Under the pieces are notes generated by a model that was not told the origin of the DNA, did no database searches, and saw only the letters and a program-made list of their open reading frames with translations. From NCBI GenBank assembly GCA_963799815.1, contig CAWCYG010000005.1, positions 186,001-250,000 of the forward strand: a stretch of DNA of 64,000 nucleotides. Reading direction: 5' to 3'. Made by a program: the position numbers and the translations under genes. Below, in pieces: positions 8,949-17,085 of this stretch (the first letter of the stretch is position 1; the number at the start of each line of letters is the position of its first letter). Source of the stretch: JBDTSW01 sp963799815. Its GTDB lineage: Bacteria; Actinomycetota; Thermoleophilia; Solirubrobacterales; 70-9.

Positions 8949-9386
8949 TCCGGGCTGAGTTGTCTCGCTCACGGCGAGACGGAAGAGTGTGAGCGCGCCG
9001 AGGAGGAGCCCGAGGTCACGTAGCGCGATGTCACCGTAGCCGCCGGCAAGCAGCAGGCCGACGATGATCCCGCCGAGCCAGGCAGCGACGAGCAAGGCGC
9101 CGAAGCGGGGAACGATCAGCACGGTGAAGCCGGCCAGAACCTCGATCGCACCGACTGCGTACATCGCGTCCTGGGCGCTGCCGGGGAGGATGTCGTTGAA
9201 CTCGGTAGCCAGATAGGCGGGCCAGTTCTCGTTCATCACCTCGGCGAACTTGTCGAGGCCCATCAGGACCGGGAGGACGAAGAACCCGATCCGCAGCAGC
9301 GTGAAGGCCTGGGCGACGGGATCCTCGCGCAGGCGCGTCAGGCTGGGAAACGGGATCGGCCGCACGGCCAGGGTGAGTGCGTTCAT
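8907..9386 (-). CDS. DoxX-like integral membrane protein
   Basis: A 159-residue, four-helix membrane protein of the DoxX type: LLRIGFFVLPVLMGLDKFAE, then YAVGAIEVLAGFTVLIV, LLVAAWLGGIIVGLLLAGGY and LRDLGLLLGALTLFRLA. A good ribosome site (AAAGGAG) precedes ATG 9386. It follows the sigma factor and zinc-finger gene with a 56-base gap and may be their target or operon partner. The last dozen residues (GMGAAGFEPATSRV) are an antisense reading of tRNA-like repeat e, so the native C-terminus was probably replaced when the repeat landed here. Confidence 0.8.
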   Translation of the reverse strand: MNALTLAVRPIPFPSLTRLREDPVAQAFTLLRIGFFVLPVLMGLDKFAEVMNENWPAYLATEFNDILPGSAQDAMYAVGAIEVLAGFTVLIVPRFGALLVAAWLGGIIVGLLLAGGYGDIALRDLGLLLGALTLFRLAVSETTQPGMGAAGFEPATSRV

Positions 9387-9442
9387 GGGATGCGTCTCCT
9401 TTCGGGAGGGTCGCATCGTTAGCGCCGGATCGAGCCCGGGTC

Positions 9443-9694
9443 TTACTTTCGAGGCTCGCCTCGGAGCAGTGCCAGCAGGCTCTGGTGATCCTCGCCGCAG
9501 GCTGGACATCCAGCCAGGTGCGCGCGCATGCCGGGAACGGCGGCGTCGGCGTCGGCTCCGCCCAGCTCCAGTTCGACATACCGGTCGAGTTGCTCGAAGC
9601 ATTCCTCGCAGGTCAGCTCAGGGCCGTCGGCGCCGAGCAGGAGGCGGAGGCGGTCGACCTCGCCCGTCTCTTCTGGCTCGCTCGGCATCGTCAT
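9443..9694 (-). CDS. Small zinc-finger anti-sigma-like protein (ZAS/zf-HC2 type)
   Basis: An 83-residue soluble protein with CEECFEQLDRYVELEL followed by MRAHLAGCPACGEDH: the H-x3-C-x2-C zinc motif of ZAS anti-sigma factors, with an upstream Cys pair. It has no transmembrane segment, so it would act in the cytosol, perhaps as a redox-responsive switch like RsrA. Its ATG overlaps the stop of the sigma-factor gene (ATGA), so the two are translationally coupled. Its role as the partner anti-sigma factor is inferred from fold and coupling. Confidence 0.82.
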   Translation of the reverse strand: MTMPSEPEETGEVDRLRLLLGADGPELTCEECFEQLDRYVELELGGADADAAVPGMRAHLAGCPACGEDHQSLLALLRGEPRK

Positions 9695-10356
9695 CTCGTC
9701 TCGGTGGGCTCGAGCTCTTCCGCGAATCGAAGTCCGCGCCGCCCGAGGTGGGTGCGAAGCTTCCTGCGCGCGTCGTGAATCGTCTTGTAGAGGGCCCCCC
9801 GGGTCGTGCCGAGGCGCTCCGCCAGGACGTCGATCGGGACTCCGTTCAGCGCCACCGCCACGAGCACCTCACGCTGATGAGCCGAGAGCTCGGTCTCGAT
9901 CGCATCCCCGATCGAGCCCAGGAGCTCACTCTGCTCGGCGCTCTCAGCCGGGGAGCCTCCCTGGTCTGCGAAGGTCGACCACAGTTCGGCCTCAAGCGGG
10001 ATCTCGCGTCCCTGCCAGGCTCGGCGGCGCAGCTTCACGGCCGCCTCCAACAAGGCGAACTTGTATGCCCAGGTGGTGAACCTGCTCTCGCCGCGATAGG
10101 TGTCGAGCTTGCCGAGGATCGCAAGCAGGGCGTCGTTGGCGCTCTGGTGGGCGAGGTCGTCGAGGTCACCTCCGCGCAGGTATGGGAGCCTCGCTCGCCG
10201 GCGGCCGATCTCGAACCGCGCGGCCTTCAGCAGCAGCTCACGCAGCCGAACGCGGGCCTCCTCCCCACGCGCGCCTGTCTCCGCCAGGGCCTCGACCCAG
10301 GCCCGCGACGCGGCGTCGGGGCCGACTGTCGACGGGGCTTGGCCTGGCGGGGTCAT
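9691..10356 (-). CDS. ECF-type RNA polymerase sigma factor
   Basis: About 221 residues. Region 2 is visible as GGDLDDLAHQSANDALLAIL and YRGESRFTTWAYKFALLEAA; region 4 as LSAHQREVLVAVALNGVPID, with the helix-turn-helix LAERLGTTRGALYKTIHDAR. Region 3 is absent, as in ECF factors. The frame is open to 10428, but ATG 10356 (MTPPGQAPS) is the better start; no strong ribosome site is seen. It overlaps the downstream zinc-finger gene by 4 bases. The regulon is unknown; the DoxX gene downstream is a candidate. Confidence 0.88.
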   Translation of the reverse strand: MTPPGQAPSTVGPDAASRAWVEALAETGARGEEARVRLRELLLKAARFEIGRRRARLPYLRGGDLDDLAHQSANDALLAILGKLDTYRGESRFTTWAYKFALLEAAVKLRRRAWQGREIPLEAELWSTFADQGGSPAESAEQSELLGSIGDAIETELSAHQREVLVAVALNGVPIDVLAERLGTTRGALYKTIHDARRKLRTHLGRRGLRFAEELEPTETR

Positions 10357-10492
10357 GAGTAGCGTCGGCGGAGCAAGGACCGCAGTCGCGCCGACGCTAC
10401 CAGCCGGCTTGGCCGGTGCGCTCAACACGACCGACCCTCACGCGCGTCTTTGGCGTCAGGGCGCATGTCTCGTTTGCGACGTCGCGTGCGCG

Positions 10493-10566
10493 GTTCTTAC
10501 GCGCGGCGTTCCCCTTCCGGGGTACCGGCCACGCCATCGGTCGCGGGGCTGGGGCGGCGTAAGAAC
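10493..10566 (+). other. Candidate structured leader/operator with 10-bp closing stem
   Basis: GTTCTTACGC (10493-10502) and GCGTAAGAAC (10557-10566) are perfect inverted repeats 54 bases apart. Between them GGCGT (10505-10509) can pair with ACGCC (10531-10535), enclosing a CCCC-TTCC-GGGG hairpin (10511-10522). It sits between the divergent sigma-factor and reductase genes, 68 bases before the reductase ATG. It matches no riboswitch I recognise. Confidence 0.4.
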
Positions 10567-10634
10567 GGCGTGCCTCAAGACGCACACAAAGCAAGGGCAG
10601 AAGGCCCGCGCACAGGCACTGAGAGAGGGAAGCG

Positions 10635-11937
10635 ATGAACGCACAAACCGAGACTTACATCATCATCGGAGCGGGATTGGCCGGCGCAAAGGCCGCCGAG
10701 ACCCTGCGCGAGGAGGGCTTCGACGGCGACGTGATCATCATCGGAGACGAGCCCGAGCGACCGTACGAGCGGCCACCGCTCTCCAAGGACTACCTGCGCG
10801 GGGAGGTCACGGACAGGCCCTACGTCCACCCCAGCGGGTTTTACGCGGACCACGAGATCGAGCTCATGACCTCGACGCCGGTAACCAGCGTCGATCTCGG
10901 ACTGCGGGAGCTCTCACTCGAAGGCGGTCGACGGCTCTCATACGACAAGCTCCTGCTGGCCACCGGCGCCGCACCCCGACGTCTCGACGTTCCCGGAAGC
11001 GAGCTCGATGGCATTCACTACCTGCGGACGGTCGGTGATTCCGAGCTGATCGGAGGGCTGATCGACCGGAAGCGGCGGCTCGTGGTCGTCGGCTCCGGCT
11101 GGATCGGCGCCGAGATCGCCGCCTCGGCGCGCGAGCAGGGGTGCGAGGTGACGATGATCGAGATGGCCTCACTCCCACTCGAGAGGGTGCTCGGCCCTGA
11201 GGTCGGCCGGATCTATCTCGACCTTCACCGAGACCACGGGGTGGAGTTCCTGCCGGAGACCACCGTGGAGCGGTTTGAGGGCACGGGGGCGGTCGAACGC
11301 GTCCTCACGCGGGATGGCGCGGTGATCGAGACGGACTTCGTCGTCGTCGGCATCGGGGTTGCGCCTCGCAGCGGCCTCGTCGAGGCGGCGGGCCTGCGGG
11401 TCGAAAACGGCGTGATCGTCAACGAACGCCTCGAGGCGCGCGCCCCGAGTCTCTTCGCAGCGGGCGACGTCGCGCAACGCCCGTCACCCCTTCTACGGTC
11501 GGCACATCCGGGTCGAGCACTGGGCGAACGCGCTCAACCAGGGACCCGCTGCCGCCAAGGCGATGCTCGGCCGGGACGTGAGCTACGACGAGATCCCCTA
11601 CTTCTTCTCCGATCAGTACGACGCCGGCATGGAGTACAGCGGCCTTGCGATGGAATGGGACGAGGTCGTCTTCCGCGGCGACGTGGCCGCCCGCGAGTTC
11701 ATCGCCTTCTGGCTCAAGGACGAGCGGCTCGTCGCCGGGCTGAACATGAACGTCTGGGACGTGAGCGACCCGATCCGGGATCTGATCCGCAGCCGCCGGC
11801 CCGTCAGCAGCCGCGATCTGGCGGATGGGGATGTTCCCCTGTCGCAGCTCACCGCGGATCCCAAGCTCGACCCGCCCCCGCGCCGAGAGCCGATCGAGGT
11901 GCTGGGTGCGTCGGACTCCGAGGGTGGATCATGCTGA
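10635..11937 (+). CDS. FAD-dependent NAD(P)H:ferredoxin/rubredoxin-type reductase, frameshifted
   Basis: Flavoprotein of the pyridine nucleotide-disulfide oxidoreductase fold that passes electrons from NAD(P)H to a ferredoxin- or rubredoxin-like acceptor. The FAD motif IIIGAGLAGAKAAETLR is at the N-terminus, with PYERPPLSKDYLRG typical of ferredoxin reductases. The NAD motif VVVGSGWIGAEIAASAREQG is central and SLFAAGDVA marks the second FAD motif. Immediately after it the reading frame breaks: one extra base within 11469-11476 moves the rest (YGRHIRVEHWANALNQGPAA onward to 11937) into another frame. Restoring one base gives about 433 residues, normal for the family. Overlaps folE by 7 bases. 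Confidence 0.85.
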
Positions 11938-12542
11938 ACGGGTCCCGTAACGGGGCTGGCCCGCAGCTCCAGGCCGCTGAACCCGACGGCGGTGTGGACC
12001 TCGCGGCGGCAGAGCGTGCGGCGCACAATCTCCTTGTGGCACTCGGCGCCGACCTGGAGTCGGACCATCTCCGCGAGACGCCGAGGCGTGTCGCCAAGGC
12101 GTACGCGGAGCTGTTGACTCCGCGGCCGGTCAACCCCACCACGTTCGCGAACGACGAGGGCTACGACGAGCTGGTGATTGTCGGCGAGATCCCGTTCCAG
12201 TCGCTGTGCGCCCATCACCTGTTGCCGTTCCAGGGCAAGGCACATGTCGCCTACCTGCCGGCCGAGCGATTGGTCGGCCTCTCGAAGCTTGCCCGCGTCG
12301 TCGAGTTTTACTCGCGCCGTCTACAGCTGCAGGAGCGGCTGACTACCCAGGTTGCGGACTGGTTGGAAGAGCACCTCCACCCGCGCGGGGTTGGCGTCGT
12401 GCTCGAAGCCGAGCATCTGTGCATGTCGCTCCGCGGCGTCCAGACAGCCGGCTCGAACACGGTCACCTCCGCCCTGCGCGGCGCCGTCAAGGACGACGTG
12501 CGGACGAGACAGGAGTTCTTGAGCCTCATTAGTTCGGGCTAG
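11931..12542 (+). CDS. folE: GTP cyclohydrolase I
   Basis: Converts GTP to dihydroneopterin triphosphate, the first step of tetrahydrofolate and pterin synthesis; cytosolic homodecamer. 203 residues. Family landmarks: HLRETPRRVAKAYAELL, PFQSLCAHHLLPFQGKAHVA (zinc Cys and catalytic His residues), LVGLSKLARVVEFYSRRLQ, and EAEHLCMSLRGVQTAGSNTV with the second zinc Cys. Its ATG overlaps the end of the reductase gene (positions 11931-11937), so expression is coupled. Without frame correction the reductase N-terminal frame runs straight into folE, which would falsely suggest a fusion. Confidence 0.95.
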   Translation: MLNGSRNGAGPQLQAAEPDGGVDLAAAERAAHNLLVALGADLESDHLRETPRRVAKAYAELLTPRPVNPTTFANDEGYDELVIVGEIPFQSLCAHHLLPFQGKAHVAYLPAERLVGLSKLARVVEFYSRRLQLQERLTTQVADWLEEHLHPRGVGVVLEAEHLCMSLRGVQTAGSNTVTSALRGAVKDDVRTRQEFLSLISSG

Positions 12543-12563
12543 TTCGAAACCAGCCGTGCTCAT
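12538..12563 (+). repeat. tRNA 3'-end-like repeat, copy f
   Basis: GCTAG-TTCGAAA-CCAGC resembles a T-arm with one mismatch, followed by the acceptor-like CGTGCTCAT. It overlaps the folE stop codon, so the repeat supplies the end of the gene. Confidence 0.4.
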
Positions 12564-12621
12564 AGCTTGAATAGGGCGCTCGAACGCAAGCGAGCGGTCG
12601 AGGTCCACGAGAGGAAATTTC

Positions 12622-13101
12622 ATGGGTGATGGAGCCGGCGCGTACGTCCACCAGCCCGGACAGGCTGAGCTGCGGTGGATGGGTGAGACGTCCACGTACT
12701 TTCTCGCCACCGGGGAGGAGACGGAAGGCGCCTTCTGCCTAGTCGACGAGCAGGCCAGTCGTGGGGAGAGCGTCCCCCTCCACCGGCATCCCGAGGACAT
12801 GGAGTCCTTCTACGTCTTGGAGGGCGAGCTAACGCTCTACATCGGTGATCGGCCGGGCGTGCGGGCGCCGGCAGGTTCGTTCGCGCACTTACCCGGTGGA
12901 GCCGTTCACGGTTTCCGGATCGAGTCGGAAAAGGCCCGCTACCTGATCCTCACGACGCCGCGCCACGGGCAGTTCTACCGCGCGATCACCCTCGCGTCGC
13001 GAGAGGGCGGTCTGCCGCCACTCGACTCGATCCAAGGAGCACAGATCAAGCAGGCCAGCGAGGACTACGGCGTGGAGTTCGTCGGACCACTGCCAGATTG
13101 A
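12622..13101 (+). CDS. Cupin-domain protein (quercetinase-like)
   Basis: 159 residues with one cupin barrel. Motif 1 is ESVPLHRHPEDMESFYVLEG (His, His, Glu ligands); motif 2 is APAGSFAHLPGGAVHGFRI with the final His. This resembles small actinobacterial cupins annotated as quercetin 2,3-dioxygenase-like. GAGAGGAAA precedes the ATG. It is followed at about 80 bases by the PEP-mutase-like gene on the same strand. Substrate not assignable. Confidence 0.83.
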   Translation: MGDGAGAYVHQPGQAELRWMGETSTYFLATGEETEGAFCLVDEQASRGESVPLHRHPEDMESFYVLEGELTLYIGDRPGVRAPAGSFAHLPGGAVHGFRIESEKARYLILTTPRHGQFYRAITLASREGGLPPLDSIQGAQIKQASEDYGVEFVGPLPD

Positions 13102-13181
13102 ACCAACGCACACCGAGAGCCACACCGACGTGCTCCCGTCGCTCGTGGCCGATCGCGGCTCGATCGGGGAGAATGAGGTCC

Positions 13182-13985
13182 ATGGCCGCGGAGATCTCGC
13201 AGGAGCGAAAGGGCGTCGCGTTTCGAACGCTGCACGAGGGACCACCGTTCGTGATCCCGAACCCATGGGACGCCGGCTCGGCGAAGGTGTTTGCGGCAAT
13301 GGGGTTCCAGGCGCTGGCCACGACGAGCGCCGGCTTCGCCTTCACGCTGGGACGAGAGGACGGCGACGTCAGCCTCGACGAGGTCATCGAGCACACTCGT
13401 GCCCTCGACGCGGCCACGGGCCTTCCCCTTTCCGTCGACCTGGAGAACGGCTATGGCCCAGACCCGGAGGACGCCGCGCGGGCGATCTCCGGCGCGGCGG
13501 AGGCGGGAGCGGTGGGCGGCTCGATCGAGGATTACGACCCCGAAACCGGCATCTATGAGATGGAGCACGCGGTTGAGCGGGTGGCCGCGGCCGTCGAGGC
13601 GGCCGGCGGCCTCGGCTTTCCGTTCACGTTGACTGCGCGCGCCGAGAACTTCGTCCGAGATAACCCCGACCTCGACGACACGATCGCCCGGCTGCAGGCC
13701 TACGAGCAGGCCGGGGCGGACGTGCTCTACGCGCCACGGCTTCCAAGCGCCGCCGAGATCCGGGCGATCCGCGACGCGACCTCGAAGCCGCTCAATGTCC
13801 TTGCCGGACCGGGCCTCTCGATGGAGGAGATCATCGCGAGCGGCGGCCAGCGCGTCAGCGTCGGCGGCCGGCTCACCTGGGTCGCGATCAATGCGATGGC
13901 CGCCGCCGCCGAGGAGCTGCGCGAAGGGGGCGACCTCCCAACACAGGCCGACCCGGCACGGATCATCGACTGGCTCTCGGCCTGA
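13182..13985 (+). CDS. Isocitrate lyase/PEP mutase superfamily protein
   Basis: 267-residue TIM-barrel carbon-carbon lyase-like protein. The family N-terminus is clear: RTLHEGPPFVIPNPWDAGSA. SVDLENGYGPDPEDAARAI carries the metal-binding acidic residues, followed by GGSIEDYDPETG, FTLTARAENFV and LNVLAGPGLSMEEI. The KKCGH loop of true isocitrate lyases is absent, so it belongs with 2-methylisocitrate-lyase/oxaloacetase-like members of unknown substrate. ATG 13182 is favoured because GGGGAGA sits 9 bases upstream; ATG 13173 is also in frame. Confidence 0.85.
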   Translation: MAAEISQERKGVAFRTLHEGPPFVIPNPWDAGSAKVFAAMGFQALATTSAGFAFTLGREDGDVSLDEVIEHTRALDAATGLPLSVDLENGYGPDPEDAARAISGAAEAGAVGGSIEDYDPETGIYEMEHAVERVAAAVEAAGGLGFPFTLTARAENFVRDNPDLDDTIARLQAYEQAGADVLYAPRLPSAAEIRAIRDATSKPLNVLAGPGLSMEEIIASGGQRVSVGGRLTWVAINAMAAAAEELREGGDLPTQADPARIIDWLSA

Positions 13986-14093
13986 CGGCTCGCGAGGGCC
14001 TTGCTCAGCGCGACGGGTCGCCGGCTTGCCGGTGATCGCCGTCGGCGCTGCACCTGAGCTATGGTCGGATGAAACCGACCGTGGGGAGATGCA

Positions 14094-14378
14094 ATGCACG
14101 TACGAGTCGTCCGCTTCACCGATGTCGACCCAGAGCGGATCGAGGATCTCAAGGCTCGCCTTGACGAGCGAGAGGGCCCACCGGAGGGCGTTGTTGCCCT
14201 CGGGGTTCAGTTCCTCCACGACGCCGATCAGCGCACGGCCGTCGTGATCCAGCGCTTTGCCTCCGAGGAGGACATGCGAACGAGCGAGGAGGCGCTTGAG
14301 GCGATGGACTCCGGAGAGACCCCCGGCACGCGAGCGTCCATCGATCGCTGCACGGTCGCCGCGGAGATCGACGCCTAG
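14094..14378 (+). CDS. Small dimeric alpha/beta-barrel-like protein, hypothetical
   Basis: 94 residues, starting MHVRVVRFTDVDPERIEDL and containing VVALGVQFLHDADQRTAVVI and FASEEDMRTSEEALEAMD. This strand-helix-strand pattern is typical of antibiotic-biosynthesis-monooxygenase-like (ABM) ferredoxin folds, although no conserved catalytic residue can be named. GGGGAGATGCA lies directly before the ATG. Function unknown. Confidence 0.65.
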   Translation: MHVRVVRFTDVDPERIEDLKARLDEREGPPEGVVALGVQFLHDADQRTAVVIQRFASEEDMRTSEEALEAMDSGETPGTRASIDRCTVAAEIDA

Positions 14379-14436
14379 GGTCGAGACCAGCACCAGATCC
14401 CCCGGGCTGTCACGGCAGGTTCGGGATGATGCCGAG

Positions 14437-14772
14437 ATGGCGTACGACGAGGATCTCGCGAACCGCATCCGTGAGCTGATCGCAGCCGAGGCCGACCTCG
14501 AAGAGGTGAGGATGTTCGGAGGCCTCGCGTTCCTGATCGCCGGCAACATGTCGGTTGCGGCGAGCGGTCAGGGCGGCCTCATGGTGCGCGTCGAACGGGA
14601 CGGTACGGAGGAGCTGCTCGCGAAGCCATACGCACGGCCCTTTGAGATGCGCGGGCGCGCGATGCGGGGCTGGGTGCGAGTCGATGCCGAAGGTCTCAAG
14701 ACCAAGCGCAAGCTCGAACCGTGGGTTAAGCGCGGCGTCGCCTACGCCCGGTCGCTACCACCGAGGCGGTAA
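14437..14772 (+). CDS. TfoX N-terminal domain protein
   Basis: 111 residues containing just the TfoX/Sxy N-terminal domain: YDEDLANRIRELIAAE, then VRMFGGLAFLIAGNMSVAAS, LMVRVERDG and MRGWVRVDAEGLKTKR. In Gammaproteobacteria full-length Sxy/TfoX is a competence co-regulator, but stand-alone domains like this are widespread in actinobacteria with unknown function. It is convergent with the end of the stressosome operon. Confidence 0.85.
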   Translation: MAYDEDLANRIRELIAAEADLEEVRMFGGLAFLIAGNMSVAASGQGGLMVRVERDGTEELLAKPYARPFEMRGRAMRGWVRVDAEGLKTKRKLEPWVKRGVAYARSLPPRR

Positions 14773-14791
14773 CGCACCGCGCCGAGAGACG

Positions 14792-15652
14792 TCAGGCGTT
14801 TGCGTTTCGCGCTTGGTAGAGCTGTGCTCTCTCAAGGGCCGCGGACGCCATCTGGGCGAGAAAGACGACGGTGGCCTCGTCATCGCCGGTGAAGGCTCCC
14901 CCTTGTTTGTTGAAGAGCTGGATGGCACCGAGCTCGCCGCCGTCGAGGGCCGTCAGCGAGGCGGCCAGCCATCCCCTGAGCGGGGTATCGGCGGCCGAGG
15001 TCCTAAATGCGGGCACCTGGTCGAGCTGCTCGCCATCGATCCTCACTGAACCGCCACGCAAGCGAATGAGTCGATAGGTCGCTGAGAGGTCAAGCCACCG
15101 CACGAGCGCGCTCCACCGCGTGCCCGCCCTCGAACAGGAAGCCCCTTGAGCGCTCCGAGGCTGGCCTTCGGCCGCGACTGTCGCGACGCAACACTCGGCC
15201 CCGACGAGCTCGCGTGTCTGTTCGGCCACGAGCCGCAGCATCTCTTCGAGCGAGCCGGAGGCGTCGAGAGCTAGCGAGACGTCGGCGAGGAAGCCCGACA
15301 GCTGACGCACCATCTCAGCTCGCCGTCGCTCGAGCCAGGCGGCCTCGCGGGTCTCGCCCAACCCCCGCTGGACCATCTCGAATGCGGAGAGGCTCTCTAA
15401 AAAGAAGTCACCGGCCGCACGCGTCACATGCTGTGTCTCCGCCGAGCCTGACGCCTCGCCCAGCGTCAGCAGCAGGGCCTCTTGGTGGGCGACCGCCAGG
15501 TCGAGGACGCTCAGCTGTCGGCTCAACGCCTCACGTCCGAGCTCGTACGCGGGCCGAAGCGAGCGCTCGCTTGGGTCACTGAGGTAAGACTGAAGAGCGG
15601 GCCCGTAGAGCGCCCGGAAAGACCCGCCCTCAGGGCCCTCACGCGCCCTCAC
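14792..15652 (-). CDS. RsbU N-terminal (RsbT-binding)-GAF protein without phosphatase domain
   Basis: 286 residues. The N-terminus (FRALYGPALQSYLSDPSERS, then AYELGREALSRQLSVLDLAV) resembles the RsbU N-terminal domain that accepts the kinase RsbT. After a coiled linker, residues about 125-280 form a GAF domain (LEEMLRLVAEQTRELVGAEC, ending FLAQMASAALERAQLY). The PP2C phosphatase domain expected in RsbU is missing. GTG 15652 overlaps the stop of the RsbX-like gene (GTGA), so it is the last gene of the stressosome operon. It could be a sensory output or decoy for RsbT; this is inference. Confidence 0.78.
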   Translation of the reverse strand: MRAREGPEGGSFRALYGPALQSYLSDPSERSLRPAYELGREALSRQLSVLDLAVAHQEALLLTLGEASGSAETQHVTRAAGDFFLESLSAFEMVQRGLGETREAAWLERRRAEMVRQLSGFLADVSLALDASGSLEEMLRLVAEQTRELVGAECCVATVAAEGQPRSAQGASCSRAGTRWSALVRWLDLSATYRLIRLRGGSVRIDGEQLDQVPAFRTSAADTPLRGWLAASLTALDGGELGAIQLFNKQGGAFTGDDEATVVFLAQMASAALERAQLYQARNANA

Positions 15653-16305
15653 GACCGCATCCCGAGGTAGCGCACCGCCACCACCAGAGCATCGTCGGTG
15701 GGCTTCCCATGAGCGTCGAGGATCCGGTCGCTGATCGCCTGAGATGAACCTGAGATGTCGATTGCGTCGGCGAATGACACCTCGATCCCATCGGTGGCCA
15801 GGACGAGGATGTCGCCGGGTCGAATCGGGAGCGTCGCGGTTATGAGACGGGGCAGCTCGTGGCCGGGCACACCGTTTCTCAGCGCGAGGGAGCCCTTCGG
15901 CCTCGTCTCCGCCGGGTCACCGCTCAGCAGGCGCCCCTGCACGCTGCCGATGCCCAGCCATGTCACCGTGCTCTTGGGGGCCGAGACGAACGCGAGGCTG
16001 ATCGCCGCTCCGCGCGTGCGCCGCAGGGCGCCATGGCAGCGCTCCGCCAGCCGGACGAGATCTTGGCTTGGCCGTTCACACACGATCTCGCCTGCTTTCC
16101 GCGCGGCGTGAGCGGCCTCGCGCCCGTGCCCCAGGCCGTCAATTGCCGCAATCAGCGCACCCTCAGGGAGAAGCAGGATGACCGCGAGGTCGCCGCTCGT
16201 AGCCTCGCCGCGCCGAGACCTGGTCGCGAACCCCCACTCGACCGGATCCCGCACCGCCGCCTCAGGCACGGGAGCGGCGCTCCTCTCGTAAACGCGAGAG
16301 TTCAT
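15649..16305 (-). CDS. rsbX: RsbX-like PP2C/SpoIIE-type serine phosphatase
   Basis: 218 residues with the SpoIIE/PP2C core: SGDLAVILLLPEGALIAAID, then GLGHGREAAHAARKA (metal-binding Asp-Gly), GDILVLATDGIEVSFA and PTDDALVVAVRY. In stressosome operons RsbX dephosphorylates RsbR and RsbS to reset the complex. The start at 16305 overlaps the kinase gene by 44 bases, and the stop overlaps the next gene by 4. Small size and position right after RsbT favour RsbX over RsbU. Confidence 0.83.
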   Translation of the reverse strand: MNSRVYERSAAPVPEAAVRDPVEWGFATRSRRGEATSGDLAVILLLPEGALIAAIDGLGHGREAAHAARKAGEIVCERPSQDLVRLAERCHGALRRTRGAAISLAFVSAPKSTVTWLGIGSVQGRLLSGDPAETRPKGSLALRNGVPGHELPRLITATLPIRPGDILVLATDGIEVSFADAIDISGSSQAISDRILDAHGKPTDDALVVAVRYLGMRS

Positions 16306-16708
16306 CCCGAAATCTCCACTTCTCCATGGTCACGGTCGTGCCGGTTTCAGCATCCGACGAGATGTCGAACTCATCCATCAGACGTCGCGCGCCGGGCAGC
16401 CCAAGGCCGAGGCCGGCCCTGCCGCTGTACTCATCGTGTAGCGCCGCCTCGACGTCACGGATGCCTGGCCCTTGGTCGCGAGCGATGACCACGAGGCCGA
16501 ACCGGTGAGGCTCCTCGACCGGCTTGAGAATGATCTCGCCGGTGCCGACGTGCGCGACGATGTTCCGCGCGACCTCCGAGATCGCGGTTGCGATCAAGGT
16601 GGGGTCGGGTCGTGGGAAGCCGAGCCGGTCGGCCATCGCCCGCCCTTCTGCGCGCGCGGCCACCAGATCTTCGTCCGCCTCGATGGGCACGCAAACCTCA
16701 TCGGCCAT
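16262..16708 (-). CDS. rsbT: RsbT-like serine kinase (switch kinase of the stressosome)
   Basis: 148-residue GHKL ATPase. Motifs: N-box AISEVARNIVAH (Glu and Asn for Mg-ATP), G1 ARDQGPGIRD, and G2 GRAGLGLGLPGARRLMDEFD. RsbT phosphorylates RsbR and RsbS within the stressosome and then leaves to activate an RsbU-type partner. It overlaps the end of rsbS by 11 bases and the start of the RsbX-like gene by 44, so the genes are cotranslated. The C-terminus ends in a basic RLREERRSRA tail. Confidence 0.9.
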   Translation of the reverse strand: MADEVCVPIEADEDLVAARAEGRAMADRLGFPRPDPTLIATAISEVARNIVAHVGTGEIILKPVEEPHRFGLVVIARDQGPGIRDVEAALHDEYSGRAGLGLGLPGARRLMDEFDISSDAETGTTVTMEKWRFRDELSRLREERRSRA

Positions 16709-17072
16709 CCACAGCTTCTCCCTCGGTCAGGCGATCGAGCAGCACCTTCGCCGCGTCTAGATCGAGTGCCACTCGAAGCGGCGCAAGGTTCAGCCGAAAC
16801 TGCACCATTGCGATGGCCACATCGGGTTGGATACCGACGATCACAGTCTCGGCGCCCCGCAGCTTGGCGGTGATGACGATCGAGCGAAGCGATCGAGCCA
16901 CGAAGGAGTCGATCACGTCGAGGGCGGACACGTCGATGACGATCCCGCGCGCACGACACTCTCCAACCAGCTCGGAGAGGTCGTGTCGGAGCGTCAGGAC
17001 CTGGCTGTCGGACAGGTCCGACTGAATCGAGGCGATGAGATAATCGCCCTGCCTGAGGATCGCTACCGACAT
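16698..17072 (-). CDS. rsbS: RsbS-like STAS protein (stressosome core)
   Basis: 124-residue STAS domain with the RsbS hallmark VIDVSALDVIDSFVARSL, in which the Ser of IDS corresponds to the phosphorylated Ser59 of B. subtilis RsbS. It forms the icosahedral core of the stressosome with RsbR and sequesters RsbT. Located 13 bases downstream of rsbR and overlapping rsbT. Confidence 0.92.
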   Translation of the reverse strand: MSVAILRQGDYLIASIQSDLSDSQVLTLRHDLSELVGECRARGIVIDVSALDVIDSFVARSLRSIVITAKLRGAETVIVGIQPDVAIAMVQFRLNLAPLRVALDLDAAKVLLDRLTEGEAVDGR

Positions 17073-17085
17073 CCGGCAGCTATCA

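Noticed and set aside
10635..12542. Apparent reductase-FolE fusion protein
   Set aside because: The fused frame exists only because the reductase frame breaks near 11470; the linking 150 residues are nonsense Arg/Pro sequence, and the real reductase C-terminus is readable in the next frame.
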